Origin: Firmicutes bacterium HGW-Firmicutes-2
GTDB lineage: Bacteria; Bacillota; Clostridia; Lachnospirales; Vallitaleaceae
Direction of reading: 5' to 3'
Length of the DNA: 64,000 nucleotides
Assembly: GCA_002841495.1 (NCBI GenBank)
Contig: PGZV01000007.1
Location: 78,729 to 142,728 of the forward strand
Part shown: positions 28,761 to 38,224 of the stretch, piece after piece
Position numbering within the stretch: position 1 is the first letter of the stretch
Layout of the letters: each line of letters begins with the position of its first letter
Notes under the pieces: generated by a model
Database searches by the model: none
What the model was told of the DNA's origin: nothing
Seen by the model: the letters and a program-made list of their open reading frames with translations, nothing else
Translations under genes and position numbers: made by a program

Positions 28761-31466
28761 ATGTCAAAAGAGAAAATATTATCCTGTAAGAAGATTCTTA
28801 CAGTGGATGGTAAAGATTATAACTATTATGATTTGAAAACATTTGAGACATTGGGGTATGGGGATGTAACACATCTACCTTATTCCATGAAAGTTTTATT
28901 AGAAGGCGCTATTAGACAGTTTGATGAGAAGACCATCACCCTAGATCATATTAAACAAATTGCTGCATGGACGTCAGATGATGAGAAGGTCAAAGAAATA
29001 CCTTTTATCCCGGCAAGAATCATATTACAGGACTTTACAGGCGTACCTGCTGTCGTTGACTTAGCAGCCATGCGTTCTACAGTAAGTCGAGCTGGCTTTG
29101 ATCCAAAGAAAATCAACCCTCTAATACCGGTGGATCTGGTTATTGACCATTCCTTAATGGTAGATGCTTATGGTACCAGTGAAGCCCTTGAGATTAACAA
29201 CAATAATGAATTTCTTCGTAATGACGAACGGTATAGATTTCTTAGATGGGCACAAACGGCATTTGACAATTTCAGAGCTGTGCCACCGGCAACCGGTATT
29301 ATTCATCAGGTCAATCTGGAATATTTGGCAACAGTGGCAGCTACGAGAGAGATAAACAATGAAACTTGGGTTTTTCCTGATTCTTTAGTTGGTACAGATT
29401 CCCACACAACCATGATAAACGGCCTTGGAGTAGTGGGATGGGGTGTGGGTGGTATAGAGGCAGAAGCCGGTATGCTTGGACAACCCTTGTACTTTGTTAT
29501 TCCAGAAGTCATCGGATTCAGATTAACAGGCGCTCTATTAGAAGGCGCAAATGCCACTGACTTAGCACTCACCGTCACACAGCGTCTGCGTGAAGAAAAA
29601 GTAGTGGGTAAATTTGTTGAGTTTTTTGGTCCTGGATTAGATGCCATGAGTTTGGCAGATCGAGCTACTGTAGCCAATATGTCTCCTGAATATGGAGCGA
29701 CAATGGGCTTTTTCCCTGTTGACAAAGAGACTTTAGACTATTTAAAAGCAACAGGAAGAAGCGAATCAGAGATTAATCTGGTTGAAGCTTATTATAAAGC
29801 ACAAGGTATTTTTAGAGATGAAAACAGTTTAGAACCACAATACAGTAAAGTTGTGGAGCTGGATATGTCAACAGTGGTCCCTAGTTTAGCAGGACCTAAA
29901 CGCCCTCAGGACCGCGTTGAGTTAACACGTATGAAAGAAGCTTTTAATGAAGCGATTAGAAAACCTTTTGCAGAAGGCGGTTTTAATCTTTCAGAAGAAG
30001 AAATTGCTACAGCGGTAGAGATTGAAGTAGATGGAGAGAGAGATACCATTAAAACAGGATCTGTTGTTATTGCAGCGATTACGAGTTGTACGAATACATC
30101 TAACCCAAGTGTTATGCTAGGTGCAGGACTTGTAGCCAAAAAAGCAGTTGAAATGGGCTTGAAGAAACCTGTATTTGTTAAGAGCAGTCTGACGCCTGGA
30201 TCGCTAGTTGTAACAGAATACCTTAAAGAAGCTGGTTTACTGCCTTATCTAGAAACACTTGGTTTTAATGTAGCGGGTTATGGCTGTGCAACGTGTATCG
30301 GCAACAGTGGTCCCCTCAAAAAACCTATTAGTGATGCCATTACAGATAACGACATAACAGTGGCTTCTGTTCTCAGTGGTAATCGTAATTTTGAAGGCCG
30401 TATTCATCCCCAAGTTAAAACCAATTACCTTGCATCACCTATGCTGGTTGTGGCATATGCCCTTGCTGGCAATGTGAACATCGATTTGATTTCTGAGCCG
30501 ATTGGTCTGGGTCATGAAGGTCAGCCAGTTTATTTGAAAGATATATGGCCGACCTCACTTGAAATTAAAGAAGCGGTGGCTATGGCGGTTAAGCCGGAGA
30601 TGTTCAGACAAAAATACTCAGATGTATTCTCAGGAAATTTGAGATTTAACAATATACCGGTACCTGAAGGGGATCTCTATGAATGGGATAAAAAATCAAC
30701 ATATATTCAGGAACCACCATTTTTTATGAATTTGCAAAAAGAAATCTTCGACATTGAAGATATTAAAGGTGCAAAAGTTTTGGCACTTCTTGGTGATTCA
30801 GTCACAACCGATCATATATCACCGGCTGGTAGTATTGGGAAGAACAGTCCTGCTGGTGAATATTTAAAAGGCTGTGGCGTAGAACCCGTTGATTTTAATA
30901 GTTTTGGTTCTAGGCGTGGTAATCATGAGGTCATGATGCGTGGGACCTTTGGTAATATCCGAATTCGCAATCAAATTGCTCCTGGCACTGAGGGCAGTTT
31001 TACAACTTATTTGCCAACAGGCGAAGTCATGTCCATCTATGATGCATCCATGAAGTATCAAGAAGAAGAAACGAATCTGATTGTTATTGCCGGTAAAGAA
31101 TACGGTACGGGAAGTTCCAGAGATTGGGCAGCAAAAGGTACAGCTCTGCTGGGTATTAAAGCGGTTATAGCAGAAAGTTATGAGCGGATCCATCGATCTA
31201 ATTTGGTCGGTATGGGCATACTCCCACTGCAGTTTATCGAGGGTCAAAATGCCCAAACATTTAAGTTAAAAGGTACTGAAACTTTTGAAATCAAAGGTCT
31301 TAATAATGATATCCAACCGGGTGCCCTAATCGATGTAACAGCCACATCAGAGGAAGGACAAATCACCACTTTTAAAGTCAAGGTAAGAATGGATTCGGTT
31401 GTGGATCAAGAGTACTATCGTAATGGTGGTATCCTTCATACAGTCTTAAGGAGAATGATTCATTAA
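28761..31466 (+). CDS. acnA: Aconitate hydratase, AcnA/IRP1 type
   Basis: Interconverts citrate and isocitrate via cis-aconitate with a [4Fe-4S] cluster; some members also bind RNA. The start is set at ATG 28761 ([20 protein letters not shown]), 6 nt after ATGGAGG; a longer in-frame start at 28653 would place coding sequence across the promoter. 901 aa, normal. It shows [20 protein letters not shown], cluster ligand Cys in [10 protein letters not shown] and [12 protein letters not shown], and the C-terminal swivel domain with [33 protein letters not shown] and [14 protein letters not shown]. No other TCA-cycle gene is near. Confidence 0.96.
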   Translation: MSKEKILSCKKILTVDGKDYNYYDLKTFETLGYGDVTHLPYSMKVLLEGAIRQFDEKTITLDHIKQIAAWTSDDEKVKEIPFIPARIILQDFTGVPAVVDLAAMRSTVSRAGFDPKKINPLIPVDLVIDHSLMVDAYGTSEALEINNNNEFLRNDERYRFLRWAQTAFDNFRAVPPATGIIHQVNLEYLATVAATREINNETWVFPDSLVGTDSHTTMINGLGVVGWGVGGIEAEAGMLGQPLYFVIPEVIGFRLTGALLEGANATDLALTVTQRLREEKVVGKFVEFFGPGLDAMSLADRATVANMSPEYGATMGFFPVDKETLDYLKATGRSESEINLVEAYYKAQGIFRDENSLEPQYSKVVELDMSTVVPSLAGPKRPQDRVELTRMKEAFNEAIRKPFAEGGFNLSEEEIATAVEIEVDGERDTIKTGSVVIAAITSCTNTSNPSVMLGAGLVAKKAVEMGLKKPVFVKSSLTPGSLVVTEYLKEAGLLPYLETLGFNVAGYGCATCIGNSGPLKKPISDAITDNDITVASVLSGNRNFEGRIHPQVKTNYLASPMLVVAYALAGNVNIDLISEPIGLGHEGQPVYLKDIWPTSLEIKEAVAMAVKPEMFRQKYSDVFSGNLRFNNIPVPEGDLYEWDKKSTYIQEPPFFMNLQKEIFDIEDIKGAKVLALLGDSVTTDHISPAGSIGKNSPAGEYLKGCGVEPVDFNSFGSRRGNHEVMMRGTFGNIRIRNQIAPGTEGSFTTYLPTGEVMSIYDASMKYQEEETNLIVIAGKEYGTGSSRDWAAKGTALLGIKAVIAESYERIHRSNLVGMGILPLQFIEGQNAQTFKLKGTETFEIKGLNNDIQPGALIDVTATSEEGQITTFKVKVRMDSVVDQEYYRNGGILHTVLRRMIH

Positions 31467-31485
31467 TTGTTTAAGGTGTCAAATA

Positions 31486-31529
31486 AAAATAGAAAGCAGA
31501 GCGCTGACAGCTCTTGCTTTCTATTTTTT
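31486..31529 (+). terminator. Intrinsic terminator after acnA
   Basis: Long A/T-flanked stem AAAATAGAAAGCA with TGCTTTCTATTTT, inner AGC/GCT, ending in a T-run. Because of the A-run on the other side it could act in both directions. Confidence 0.88.
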
Positions 31530-31611
31530 GTTACAGCAATCTTCTATTAACCTATCTATGTCATGGTATTGTTGATATTAACTAAATATTTGGGCAAAAA
31601 GTATAAAAAGT

Positions 31612-31641
31612 TTGACAAGTAAAATTTAATAGGTGTATAAT
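31612..31641 (+). promoter_or_regulatory. Putative promoter of the purine-catabolism island
   Basis: TTGACA, 18 nt spacer, TATAAT. It is the only strong promoter seen between 31.6 and 52.2 kb on the plus strand and lies directly before the leader terminator at 31700. Confidence 0.8.
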
Positions 31642-31699
31642 AATAATAGGAATATTTAATGAGACTAAACAGACAACAAAGCAATCAAAGAGGTAATGA

Positions 31700-31740
31700 A
31701 GCCTTTTATATAAGACACGTTCTTTTATAAGGGGCTTTTT
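31700..31740 (+). terminator. Leader terminator (putative attenuator) of the purine island
   Basis: AGCCTTTTATA pairs with TATAAGGGGCT (11 bp, two G-T pairs), 15 nt loop, then TTTTT. It lies between the promoter and the first gene (start 31779). A terminator in the 5' leader implies regulated read-through. The 50 nt leader before it does not match the purine riboswitch consensus; an RNA-binding protein or an unknown small element is possible. Confidence 0.75.
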
Positions 31741-31778
31741 GTTATAGGATCTCTATTACTTAGAGTTGGAGGTAAGCT

Positions 31779-32348
31779 ATGTGTGATGGTATTGTGTTGG
31801 CAGGTGGTTTTTCAAGCAGAACTCAAACGAATAAGTTGGAACTACCAATAAAAGGAGAACCTATTTTACGCATTGTTGTCATGACATTACAACAATGTTG
31901 CGACAACATTGTTGTTGTAGGCGGCCACTATTATAAAGAAGTCGTAGAAATGTTAAAAGATATGGAGCGTGTCACAGTTGTGTATAACCCTAACTATAAT
32001 GAGGGTATGTTCAGCTCTGTTTTAACCGGTGTCGCCTGTATGACCCGAGATTTCATCTTGATTCCCGGTGACTACCCTTTTATTTTGGCATCAACTTATA
32101 AAAGTGTCATAGATTCAGAGGGTGAGATGGTAGTGCCGACTTATAATGGTAGGAAAGGTCATCCCATACTTATAAGGCAACACTTGATTCATCCATTGCT
32201 TTTGGAGTCCCCATTATCCAATCTAAAGAAGTTCAGAGACCGATATCAAGTGACCTATTTACCTGTAGAGGATAAAGGTATACTCATGGATATAGATACC
32301 ATCAAAGAGTATGAAAGTATGAGATCACAAATAGAAGGGAGTTATTGA
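31779..32348 (+). CDS. Molybdenum-hydroxylase accessory nucleotidyltransferase (YgfJ/MocA-like)
   Basis: 189 aa NTP-transferase fold. N-terminal GIVLAGGFSSRTQTNKLELP is the nucleotide-binding signature of MobA/MocA, and LIPGDYPFI carries the metal Asp. MocA proteins attach CMP to molybdopterin, producing the cytosine dinucleotide cofactor used by xanthine-dehydrogenase-type enzymes. The YgfJ branch accompanies purine/selenium-linked hydroxylase clusters in E. coli and Clostridia, matching the context. First gene behind the attenuator; TTGGAGGTAAGC precedes ATG. Next gene starts 1 nt after its stop. Confidence 0.85.
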   Translation: MCDGIVLAGGFSSRTQTNKLELPIKGEPILRIVVMTLQQCCDNIVVVGGHYYKEVVEMLKDMERVTVVYNPNYNEGMFSSVLTGVACMTRDFILIPGDYPFILASTYKSVIDSEGEMVVPTYNGRKGHPILIRQHLIHPLLLESPLSNLKKFRDRYQVTYLPVEDKGILMDIDTIKEYESMRSQIEGSY

Positions 32349-32349
32349 T

Positions 32350-33153
32350 TTGAAGATTAAAACGTATACAATGCCTACAGATCTGGAAGAAGCGTACCAA
32401 TTATTACAAGAAAAAGATGCCGGAATTATCGCAGGAGGCGCATGGCTCAAGTTGTTACCTAAAACATTGACCCAGGGTATTGATTTGTCCGGACTTAAGT
32501 TGGATACCATTAATGAAACAGAAGAAAATTATACGATAGGTAGCATGGTGACTTTAAGACAGATTGAGACACATACCAGTCTTGGAACTTACATGGATGG
32601 TGTGTTACAGGAAGCTATCTCACATATTATGGGTGTTCCAATACGCAATATTGCTACTATTGGGGGTACCGTTGCCGGCAGATTCGGTTTTTCAGATTTG
32701 TTGACACCTCTTCTTGCCCTTAAAGCCAATTTGGTTTTTTACAAGAAAGGTCAGGTTACATTAGAATCTTACTTGAAAGAAGCATTAAAAGAAAAAGACA
32801 TATTGCTGCAAATCATTATAAAAAAAGAATATGGCAAAGCCCACTATACAACGGTTAAGAAAACGGCAAATGATTTTCCTATACTGAATGTTAGTATCAC
32901 GAAAATTGGGACACATTTCAGAGTGGCAGTAGGTGCAAGACCATCTGCAGCCGTCTTAGCTACAAAGACCATGGCGTACTTAAATGAAAATAAAACTTTA
33001 TCAGATGATATCATTGAAAAGGCGGCAAAGATTGCAGTTGAAGAAATAAGCTTTGGAAGCAACGCCAGAGGATCAAAGGCCTATAGAACTCAGCTATGTA
33101 AGGTATTGGTGGAAAGAGGGATCAAGGAGGTGGCTTATGAAAACACAAATTAA
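32350..33153 (+). CDS. Molybdenum hydroxylase 1, FAD-binding subunit
   Basis: XdhB/CoxM-type subunit, 267 aa, passing electrons from the Fe-S subunit to FAD and then to an acceptor. TTG start after GAAGGGAG at the end of the previous gene. It shows the PCMH-type FAD motifs IIAGGAWLKLLPK (about residues 26-38) and RNIATIGGTVAGRFGFSDLL (about 100-119), then a CO-dehydrogenase flavoprotein C-terminal domain (SFGSNARGSKAYRTQL). It overlaps the 2Fe-2S gene by 17 nt. Shorter than most partners (about 280-290). Confidence 0.9.
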   Translation: MKIKTYTMPTDLEEAYQLLQEKDAGIIAGGAWLKLLPKTLTQGIDLSGLKLDTINETEENYTIGSMVTLRQIETHTSLGTYMDGVLQEAISHIMGVPIRNIATIGGTVAGRFGFSDLLTPLLALKANLVFYKKGQVTLESYLKEALKEKDILLQIIIKKEYGKAHYTTVKKTANDFPILNVSITKIGTHFRVAVGARPSAAVLATKTMAYLNENKTLSDDIIEKAAKIAVEEISFGSNARGSKAYRTQLCKVLVERGIKEVAYENTN

Positions 33154-33586
33154 AATCAATGGCAAAATCAGGACATTTGAGGTTGAACCGGATGAATATT
33201 TGGTGGATACACTAAGAAAGCATCATTATTATAGTGTGAAAAAGGGTTGCGACACATCCTCATGCGGTGTGTGCACAGTACTTCTTGATGGTAAGCCCAT
33301 TGCCTCTTGTAGTTATTTGTCGGTTAAAGCCAATGGTCATGCTGTGACCACTGTTGAAGCCATAGAGGAAGAAGCAACGATTTTAGCGAAACTTTTTGGA
33401 AAAGAAGGCGCCGATCAGTGCGGCTTTTGTAATCCTGGGTTGGCACTAACGGTCTATGCAATGAAAAAAGAGTTGAACAATCCTACAGATGAGGATATAC
33501 GTACGTATCTGGTCGGAAATTTGTGCCGCTGTTCAGGTTATGTGTCCCAGCATAGGGCCATCAAAGCGTATATGGAGGTGATATAA
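33137..33586 (+). CDS. Molybdenum hydroxylase 1, [2Fe-2S] subunit
   Basis: 149 aa. The start is set at ATG 33137, 6 nt after AAGGAGG. N-terminal plant-type [2Fe-2S] site: KKGCDTSSCGVCTVLLDG; C-terminal helical [2Fe-2S] site: CGFCNPG and NLCRCSGY. Electron carrier between molybdopterin and FAD subunits. Followed by the molybdenum subunit after 2 nt. Confidence 0.95.
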   Translation: MKTQIKINGKIRTFEVEPDEYLVDTLRKHHYYSVKKGCDTSSCGVCTVLLDGKPIASCSYLSVKANGHAVTTVEAIEEEATILAKLFGKEGADQCGFCNPGLALTVYAMKKELNNPTDEDIRTYLVGNLCRCSGYVSQHRAIKAYMEVI

Positions 33587-33588
33587 TC

Positions 33589-35901
33589 ATGAAATGTGTA
33601 AATCATAATACCGGATCTATTGACGGAAAAGGTCTCATGCTTGGGCGACCTGCCTATACCAACGACTTGGCTGATCCTAATGCTTTGACGGTTAAGGTTT
33701 TAAGAAGTCCTCATCCTCATGCAAAGATTTTAAATATTGATACACAAAAAGCGCTGTCTCTTGAAGGCGTTGAATGTGTTTTAACCTATAAGGACTTTAA
33801 AAGGATTCCGGTTACACGTGCCGGACAAGGGTATCCCGAACCATCACCCCATGATAAGTTTGTGCTGGATTCAGTTGTGCGTTATGTGGGAGATGATGTG
33901 GCTGTTGTAGCTGCAGAAACTGAGGCCATTGCAACGAGAGCTCTTGAGTTGATTCGAGTTGACTACGAGATTCTTGAACCTGTTTTGGATTTTGAGAAAG
34001 CTTATGAAAATGAAAGCATCATACATCCTGAACCTGAAATTCATGAAATGTTTCCAATAGGATTTGAACCAGAGAAAAATGTAGCAGCGGCTTACCACAT
34101 GGAAATAGGTTCAGTTGAAGCGGTTATGGATCAGTGCGACGTAACCGCGACGTCTTCTTATTATACCCAGGCTCAAGCTCACGTTATGATGGAACCTCAT
34201 ACTGCTAATGCTAGGTTGGATTTTCAAGATCGCTTGGTCATCTACTCATCCACCCAAACACCTTTCCACGCCAGAAGGATTGTTTCTCAAGCCCTTGAAA
34301 TTCCTATGAGTAAAATAAGGGTCATCAAACCCAGAATCGGAGGGGGTTTTGGTGGTAAACAATGTTTACATGGTGAATTTTTTGTAGCAGCGGTGACCAT
34401 GAAAACTAAAAAACCCTGCAAGCTTGTATATACCAGAAAAGAGGTATTCGAGTCCAGTTACTCAAGACATCCGATGCGTATTGATGTCACCTTAGGTTCA
34501 ACAAAAGAGGGAGAATTAAAAGCCCTTGATGTTCATGTTTTATCGGATACAGGTGCTTATGGTGAGCATGCTCTGACTGTATTTATGGTCGCGGGTGCGA
34601 AAACATTACCACTATATAATAAAGTAGAAGCCGTTCGCTTTGGTGGTAGAGTTGTCTATACCAATCACACACCGGGTGGTGCTTTTAGAGGTTATGGTGC
34701 TATACAAGGCAACTTTGCAGTGGAGTCTGCTGTTGACCAACTTTGTGAAAAACTAGGCGTGGACCCAATTGAATTTAGGAAAACAAACATGATTGCTGAG
34801 GGCGAAACCTCACCGGTTTTTGCAAAAATGGGTGAAGGTACAGAAGGCACCGCCATGAATATGGATAGCTGCAAACTGGATTATTGTGTCGATCGAGGCA
34901 TGGAACTCATTGGTTGGAAAGACAAATATCCAAGGAAATCCATCTCCAAAACAAAAGTAAGAAGTGTTGGTATGTGTCTTGCGATGCAAGGATCCGGCAT
35001 ACCGTATATTGATATGGGCTCAGCCATCATTAAGCTAAATGATACAGGTTTTTATAACTTAATGGTAGGTGCTACAGATATAGGCCAAGGCAGTGATACC
35101 ATTTTGGCACAAATCGCGGCTGAGAGCTTAAAGACAACTGTGGATAAAGTGATCGTTTACTCATCAGATTCAGACTTAACACCCTTTGATACAGGTGCTT
35201 ATGCTTCTAGTACAACCTATGTATCCGGTAATGCAGTTAAAAAAGCTGCAGATCAGATGTTAGAAATGATTGTAGAAGAAGGGGCAAAAGCCTTAGGCGT
35301 TAGACCGGAAGACATTCACTTTGATGGTGTTATCCTAAAAGTAAATGATACCGATACATCCATGACCTTGGAATCATTATCCAATAGACTCTTTTATAAT
35401 GAAGACCAAAAACAATTGGTAGCTGCTAATTCTTATGTAGGCACAAAATCACCACCTCCATTTATGGCAGGTTTTGCTGAAGTTGAAGTGGACATTGAAA
35501 CAGGAGAATTCAAAGTATTGGATTATGTTGCCGTAGTGGATTGTGGCACCACCATCAATCCAAGCTTGGCAAAAGTTCAAGTAGAGGGTGGGATTCTTCA
35601 AGGATTAGGCATGGCCATGTTTGAAGAAGTTATTTACAATAAAAACGGCAGTCTAATTACCAATAACCTCATGAATTACAAAATACCAACCCGTAAAGAA
35701 GTCACAAACATACACGTTGAATTTGCGGACAGTTATGAAGCATCAGGACCCTATGGCGCCAAGTCTGTCGGTGAGATTGGTATTGATACACCACCTGCAG
35801 TCATTGCTAATGCCATATACAATGCTATAGGTGTTAGAATCAATAGCCTTCCTATTACTTCTGAAAAGGTTTGGGCAGCAATACATAATAAAGAAAAATA
35901 A
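33589..35901 (+). CDS. Molybdenum hydroxylase 1, molybdopterin-binding subunit (xanthine dehydrogenase type)
   Basis: 770 aa catalytic subunit of the xanthine dehydrogenase family. N-terminal alpha/beta-hammerhead domain (about 1-135), then the molybdopterin domain with IGGGFGGKQ, TPGGAFRGYGAIQGN, GATDIGQGSDTILAQ and the C-terminal GPYGAKSVGEIGI, whose Glu is the expected catalytic base. The AFRGYG motif, not the CODH AYRCSFR loop, points to purine or aldehyde hydroxylation. The precise substrate (hypoxanthine, xanthine or another N-heterocycle) cannot be told. Gene order FAD, 2Fe-2S, Mo within a coupled operon. Confidence 0.92.
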   Translation: MKCVNHNTGSIDGKGLMLGRPAYTNDLADPNALTVKVLRSPHPHAKILNIDTQKALSLEGVECVLTYKDFKRIPVTRAGQGYPEPSPHDKFVLDSVVRYVGDDVAVVAAETEAIATRALELIRVDYEILEPVLDFEKAYENESIIHPEPEIHEMFPIGFEPEKNVAAAYHMEIGSVEAVMDQCDVTATSSYYTQAQAHVMMEPHTANARLDFQDRLVIYSSTQTPFHARRIVSQALEIPMSKIRVIKPRIGGGFGGKQCLHGEFFVAAVTMKTKKPCKLVYTRKEVFESSYSRHPMRIDVTLGSTKEGELKALDVHVLSDTGAYGEHALTVFMVAGAKTLPLYNKVEAVRFGGRVVYTNHTPGGAFRGYGAIQGNFAVESAVDQLCEKLGVDPIEFRKTNMIAEGETSPVFAKMGEGTEGTAMNMDSCKLDYCVDRGMELIGWKDKYPRKSISKTKVRSVGMCLAMQGSGIPYIDMGSAIIKLNDTGFYNLMVGATDIGQGSDTILAQIAAESLKTTVDKVIVYSSDSDLTPFDTGAYASSTTYVSGNAVKKAADQMLEMIVEEGAKALGVRPEDIHFDGVILKVNDTDTSMTLESLSNRLFYNEDQKQLVAANSYVGTKSPPPFMAGFAEVEVDIETGEFKVLDYVAVVDCGTTINPSLAKVQVEGGILQGLGMAMFEEVIYNKNGSLITNNLMNYKIPTRKEVTNIHVEFADSYEASGPYGAKSVGEIGIDTPPAVIANAIYNAIGVRINSLPITSEKVWAAIHNKEK

Positions 35902-35941
35902 CATTAAATAAGAAGTTTGGCAAAAAAGGAAGGAATAAATC

Positions 35942-36769
35942 ATGGACATATATGATGAAATCATAAAAATGAAGCAGACCAATGAACCATGTATGACCGT
36001 GACGGTTGTTGAAAAAACAGGTGACGGCCCAGTGGAACTTGGCAAAAAAATGTTGGTCGGTGGTACAGGTAAGCGCGTGGGTACCGTCGGTGGTGGTGCT
36101 CTAGAGAATCGAGCCATAGAAACTTGCAAGGACTTAATTAAAGCGCGAAAAAGTCATTTGGAAAAATACCTTTTAAAAGAAGGTGAGATTATTGGTCAAA
36201 CAACCACATTGCCAATGACCTGTGGGGGTGTTGTAACACTTTTTTATGAGTATATCGGACATGGTGCCCATATTTACATTTTTGGTGCAGGCCATGTCAG
36301 TCAAGCACTCTGCCATGTTCTAAAGACCATGAACTTTTATGTGACCGTTGTTGATAACCGCCAAGAAGTCGTTGATCAATTTGTCGGTGGTGACGAAGTA
36401 CATCATCATGATTTTGTGGACTTTATTGAAACACAAGGGCTAACAAAAGACGCCTATGTGGTCGTATGTACACCATCCCATAAGTATGACTACCAGGTCA
36501 TGCACAAAATCATTGAAAAACAATTAGAATTAAAATATGTAGGTATGCTTTGCTCAAAGAACAAACTGAAGGACTATTTAAAAAGAACCTATGATAAATT
36601 TGGTGAAAACCTTGATCTATCCAACCATTATGCACCTACCGGTATTGATACCGGTGGTGGATCACCGGCAGAGATTGCTGTGTCCATAAGTGCAGAAATA
36701 TTGGCCGTATATTACAACAAAACGGGCAATAAACATATGCGAGATGCCTATATAACGAAAGAGAAATAG
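35942..36769 (+). CDS. xdhC: XdhC-family molybdenum cofactor insertion protein
   Basis: 275 aa. XdhC binds the molybdenum cofactor, promotes its sulfuration and hands it to the hydroxylase. N-terminal domain with VEKTGDGPVELGKKMLVGG and GTVGGGALENRAIE; C-terminal Rossmann domain with IYIFGAGHVSQALCHVL (about 113-129) and DNRQE; end region GIDTGGGSPAEIAVSISAEI. Follows the Mo subunit as in other xdh operons. AAAAAGGAAGG precedes ATG. Confidence 0.9.
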   Translation: MDIYDEIIKMKQTNEPCMTVTVVEKTGDGPVELGKKMLVGGTGKRVGTVGGGALENRAIETCKDLIKARKSHLEKYLLKEGEIIGQTTTLPMTCGGVVTLFYEYIGHGAHIYIFGAGHVSQALCHVLKTMNFYVTVVDNRQEVVDQFVGGDEVHHHDFVDFIETQGLTKDAYVVVCTPSHKYDYQVMHKIIEKQLELKYVGMLCSKNKLKDYLKRTYDKFGENLDLSNHYAPTGIDTGGGSPAEIAVSISAEILAVYYNKTGNKHMRDAYITKEK

Positions 36770-36787
36770 GTAGAGAAGGAGATTAAT

Positions 36788-38092
36788 ATGTATGATTTGG
36801 CAATATTAAACGGACAACTTTATATAGAGGGAAGTCTTGTAAAGCAACATCTCTATATCAATGGGGATCATATTGTTGCCATAAGTGATGAGGTGCATCA
36901 AGCGAGAGAAGTTTATGATGCTACCGATAGGTGGGTTATGCCCGGGTTGATTGACCCTCATGTTCATTTTGAGTTGGACTGTGGTAAATATACATCTTCA
37001 GATGATTTTTACACAGGATCGATAGCTGCGGCTTATGGTGGCATTACTACGGTAATCGACTTCCTTGATCCCATATCCAGCGAAAAAGAATTAGAAAAGG
37101 CCTTCAATGACCGAAATCAGCTCGCTGGTAAATCCATGATTGACTATAGGTTCCATGTAACCGTGAAAGATCCTGTGAATGAAGTCGTGCCTATAGTTAA
37201 AACAATGAAGAAATTAGGGTTAAACAGCATAAAAATTTTTACAACTTATTCAGACTCAGGCAGACGGACTTATGACGGTGAAATTGTAGAGTTATTACAA
37301 CTTTCTCATAAGGAAGAATTTATCGTGTTAGCGCATATAGAAAAAGATGACAGTATTACCATGGAACCAAGTTATACTGCAGGTGACTTACCTATAAGTA
37401 GGCCGGAGATGGCTGAAACAGAAGAAGCCTTAAAACTAGCGACCTTAGCAAAAGAAACGAATGGCCATTTATATATGGTTCATGTTAGCAGCGGCAATAC
37501 TTTAGAGGCTTTGGTAAAAGCGTTTCCTGAGATACTGGGGGAAAACCTTTATCTGGAAAGTTGTCCTCACTACTTTGAATTTAATGAAGAGCGGTTTGAA
37601 GGTAGCCAAGGACATCTTTATACCATGGCCCCACCACTGCGGAGTGAAGCCTCTAGAGAAAAACTCATTAATGGTTTTGATTATTTGCATACAATTGCTA
37701 CGGATCACTGTCCTTTTACAGCCCAAGAAAAAAAACAAAAACATCTTTTGGGAATGCCTTTGGGTATCGGCGGTGTTGAACATAGTTTTAGTTTGATGGC
37801 GACCAGATACGGCATAAAAGCCATTGATAAAATGAGTACAATGCCGGCTAAAATATTCGGTCTCTATCCTAAAAAGGGAAGTCTGGATGTGGGATCAGAT
37901 GCTGATATTGCTATCTACAACCCTAATATAACCAACAAGATTGAGGCGGATCATTCAAAAGCCGGTTATACCGTTTATAAAGATCTAGAAGTTAGTGGTC
38001 AGATAGAAACCACACTATGCAAAGGCCAATTTATTATCAAGAATAATGCCCTAGTCATAGGAAGTGTAGGCCACTTCATGGATATAAGTTAA
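36788..38092 (+). CDS. Dihydropyrimidinase/hydantoinase-like amidohydrolase
   Basis: 434 aa, cyclic amide hydrolase of the D-hydantoinase/YgeZ type. Metal ligands visible: GLIDPHVHFE (two His), a candidate carboxylated Lys in LNSIKIFTTYSD, HIEKDD and MVHVSSGNTLEAL (His), and the Asp in IATDHCPF. In purine clusters such enzymes open an imidazolidine or pyrimidine ring after hydroxylation or reduction. About 20 residues shorter than typical D-hydantoinases. GGAGATTAAT precedes ATG. A 132 bp gap with a strong hairpin follows. Confidence 0.88.
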   Translation: MYDLAILNGQLYIEGSLVKQHLYINGDHIVAISDEVHQAREVYDATDRWVMPGLIDPHVHFELDCGKYTSSDDFYTGSIAAAYGGITTVIDFLDPISSEKELEKAFNDRNQLAGKSMIDYRFHVTVKDPVNEVVPIVKTMKKLGLNSIKIFTTYSDSGRRTYDGEIVELLQLSHKEEFIVLAHIEKDDSITMEPSYTAGDLPISRPEMAETEEALKLATLAKETNGHLYMVHVSSGNTLEALVKAFPEILGENLYLESCPHYFEFNEERFEGSQGHLYTMAPPLRSEASREKLINGFDYLHTIATDHCPFTAQEKKQKHLLGMPLGIGGVEHSFSLMATRYGIKAIDKMSTMPAKIFGLYPKKGSLDVGSDADIAIYNPNITNKIEADHSKAGYTVYKDLEVSGQIETTLCKGQFIIKNNALVIGSVGHFMDIS

Positions 38093-38119
38093 AGTGTCAA
38101 AACTATATAGTTGAACTTA

Positions 38120-38170
38120 CCCTACAACATATAGTTACGAACGTATTAACGTAATCTATATGTTGTGGGG
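38120..38170 (+). other. Near-perfect 20 bp hairpin between the hydantoinase and ssnA genes
   Basis: CCCTACAACATATAG then TTACG pair with CGTAA then CTATATGTTGTGGGG, with one bulged T, one mismatch-free inner stem and a 10 nt loop. No T-run follows, so it is not a typical terminator. It could be an RNA-processing or stability site, or an operator; 54 nt downstream lies the ssnA-like start. Confidence 0.85.
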
Positions 38171-38224
38171 TTAGAGAAACTTTAGTATTGCCGCTTTAAC
38201 TGTTAAAGTTAGGAGGGTGACCCC

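Noticed and set aside
29306-29725. 139 aa minus-strand open frame inside acnA
   Set aside because: Mirror of conserved aconitase codons with no ribosome site.
31642-31700. Purine riboswitch in the leader of the purine island
   Set aside because: The stretch before the leader terminator is only about 55 nt and lacks the conserved three-way-junction bases of the purine aptamer.
38120-38170. Purine aptamer or terminator at the mid-island hairpin
   Set aside because: It is a single rod-like stem, without the two loop-loop hairpins of the aptamer and without a T-run.
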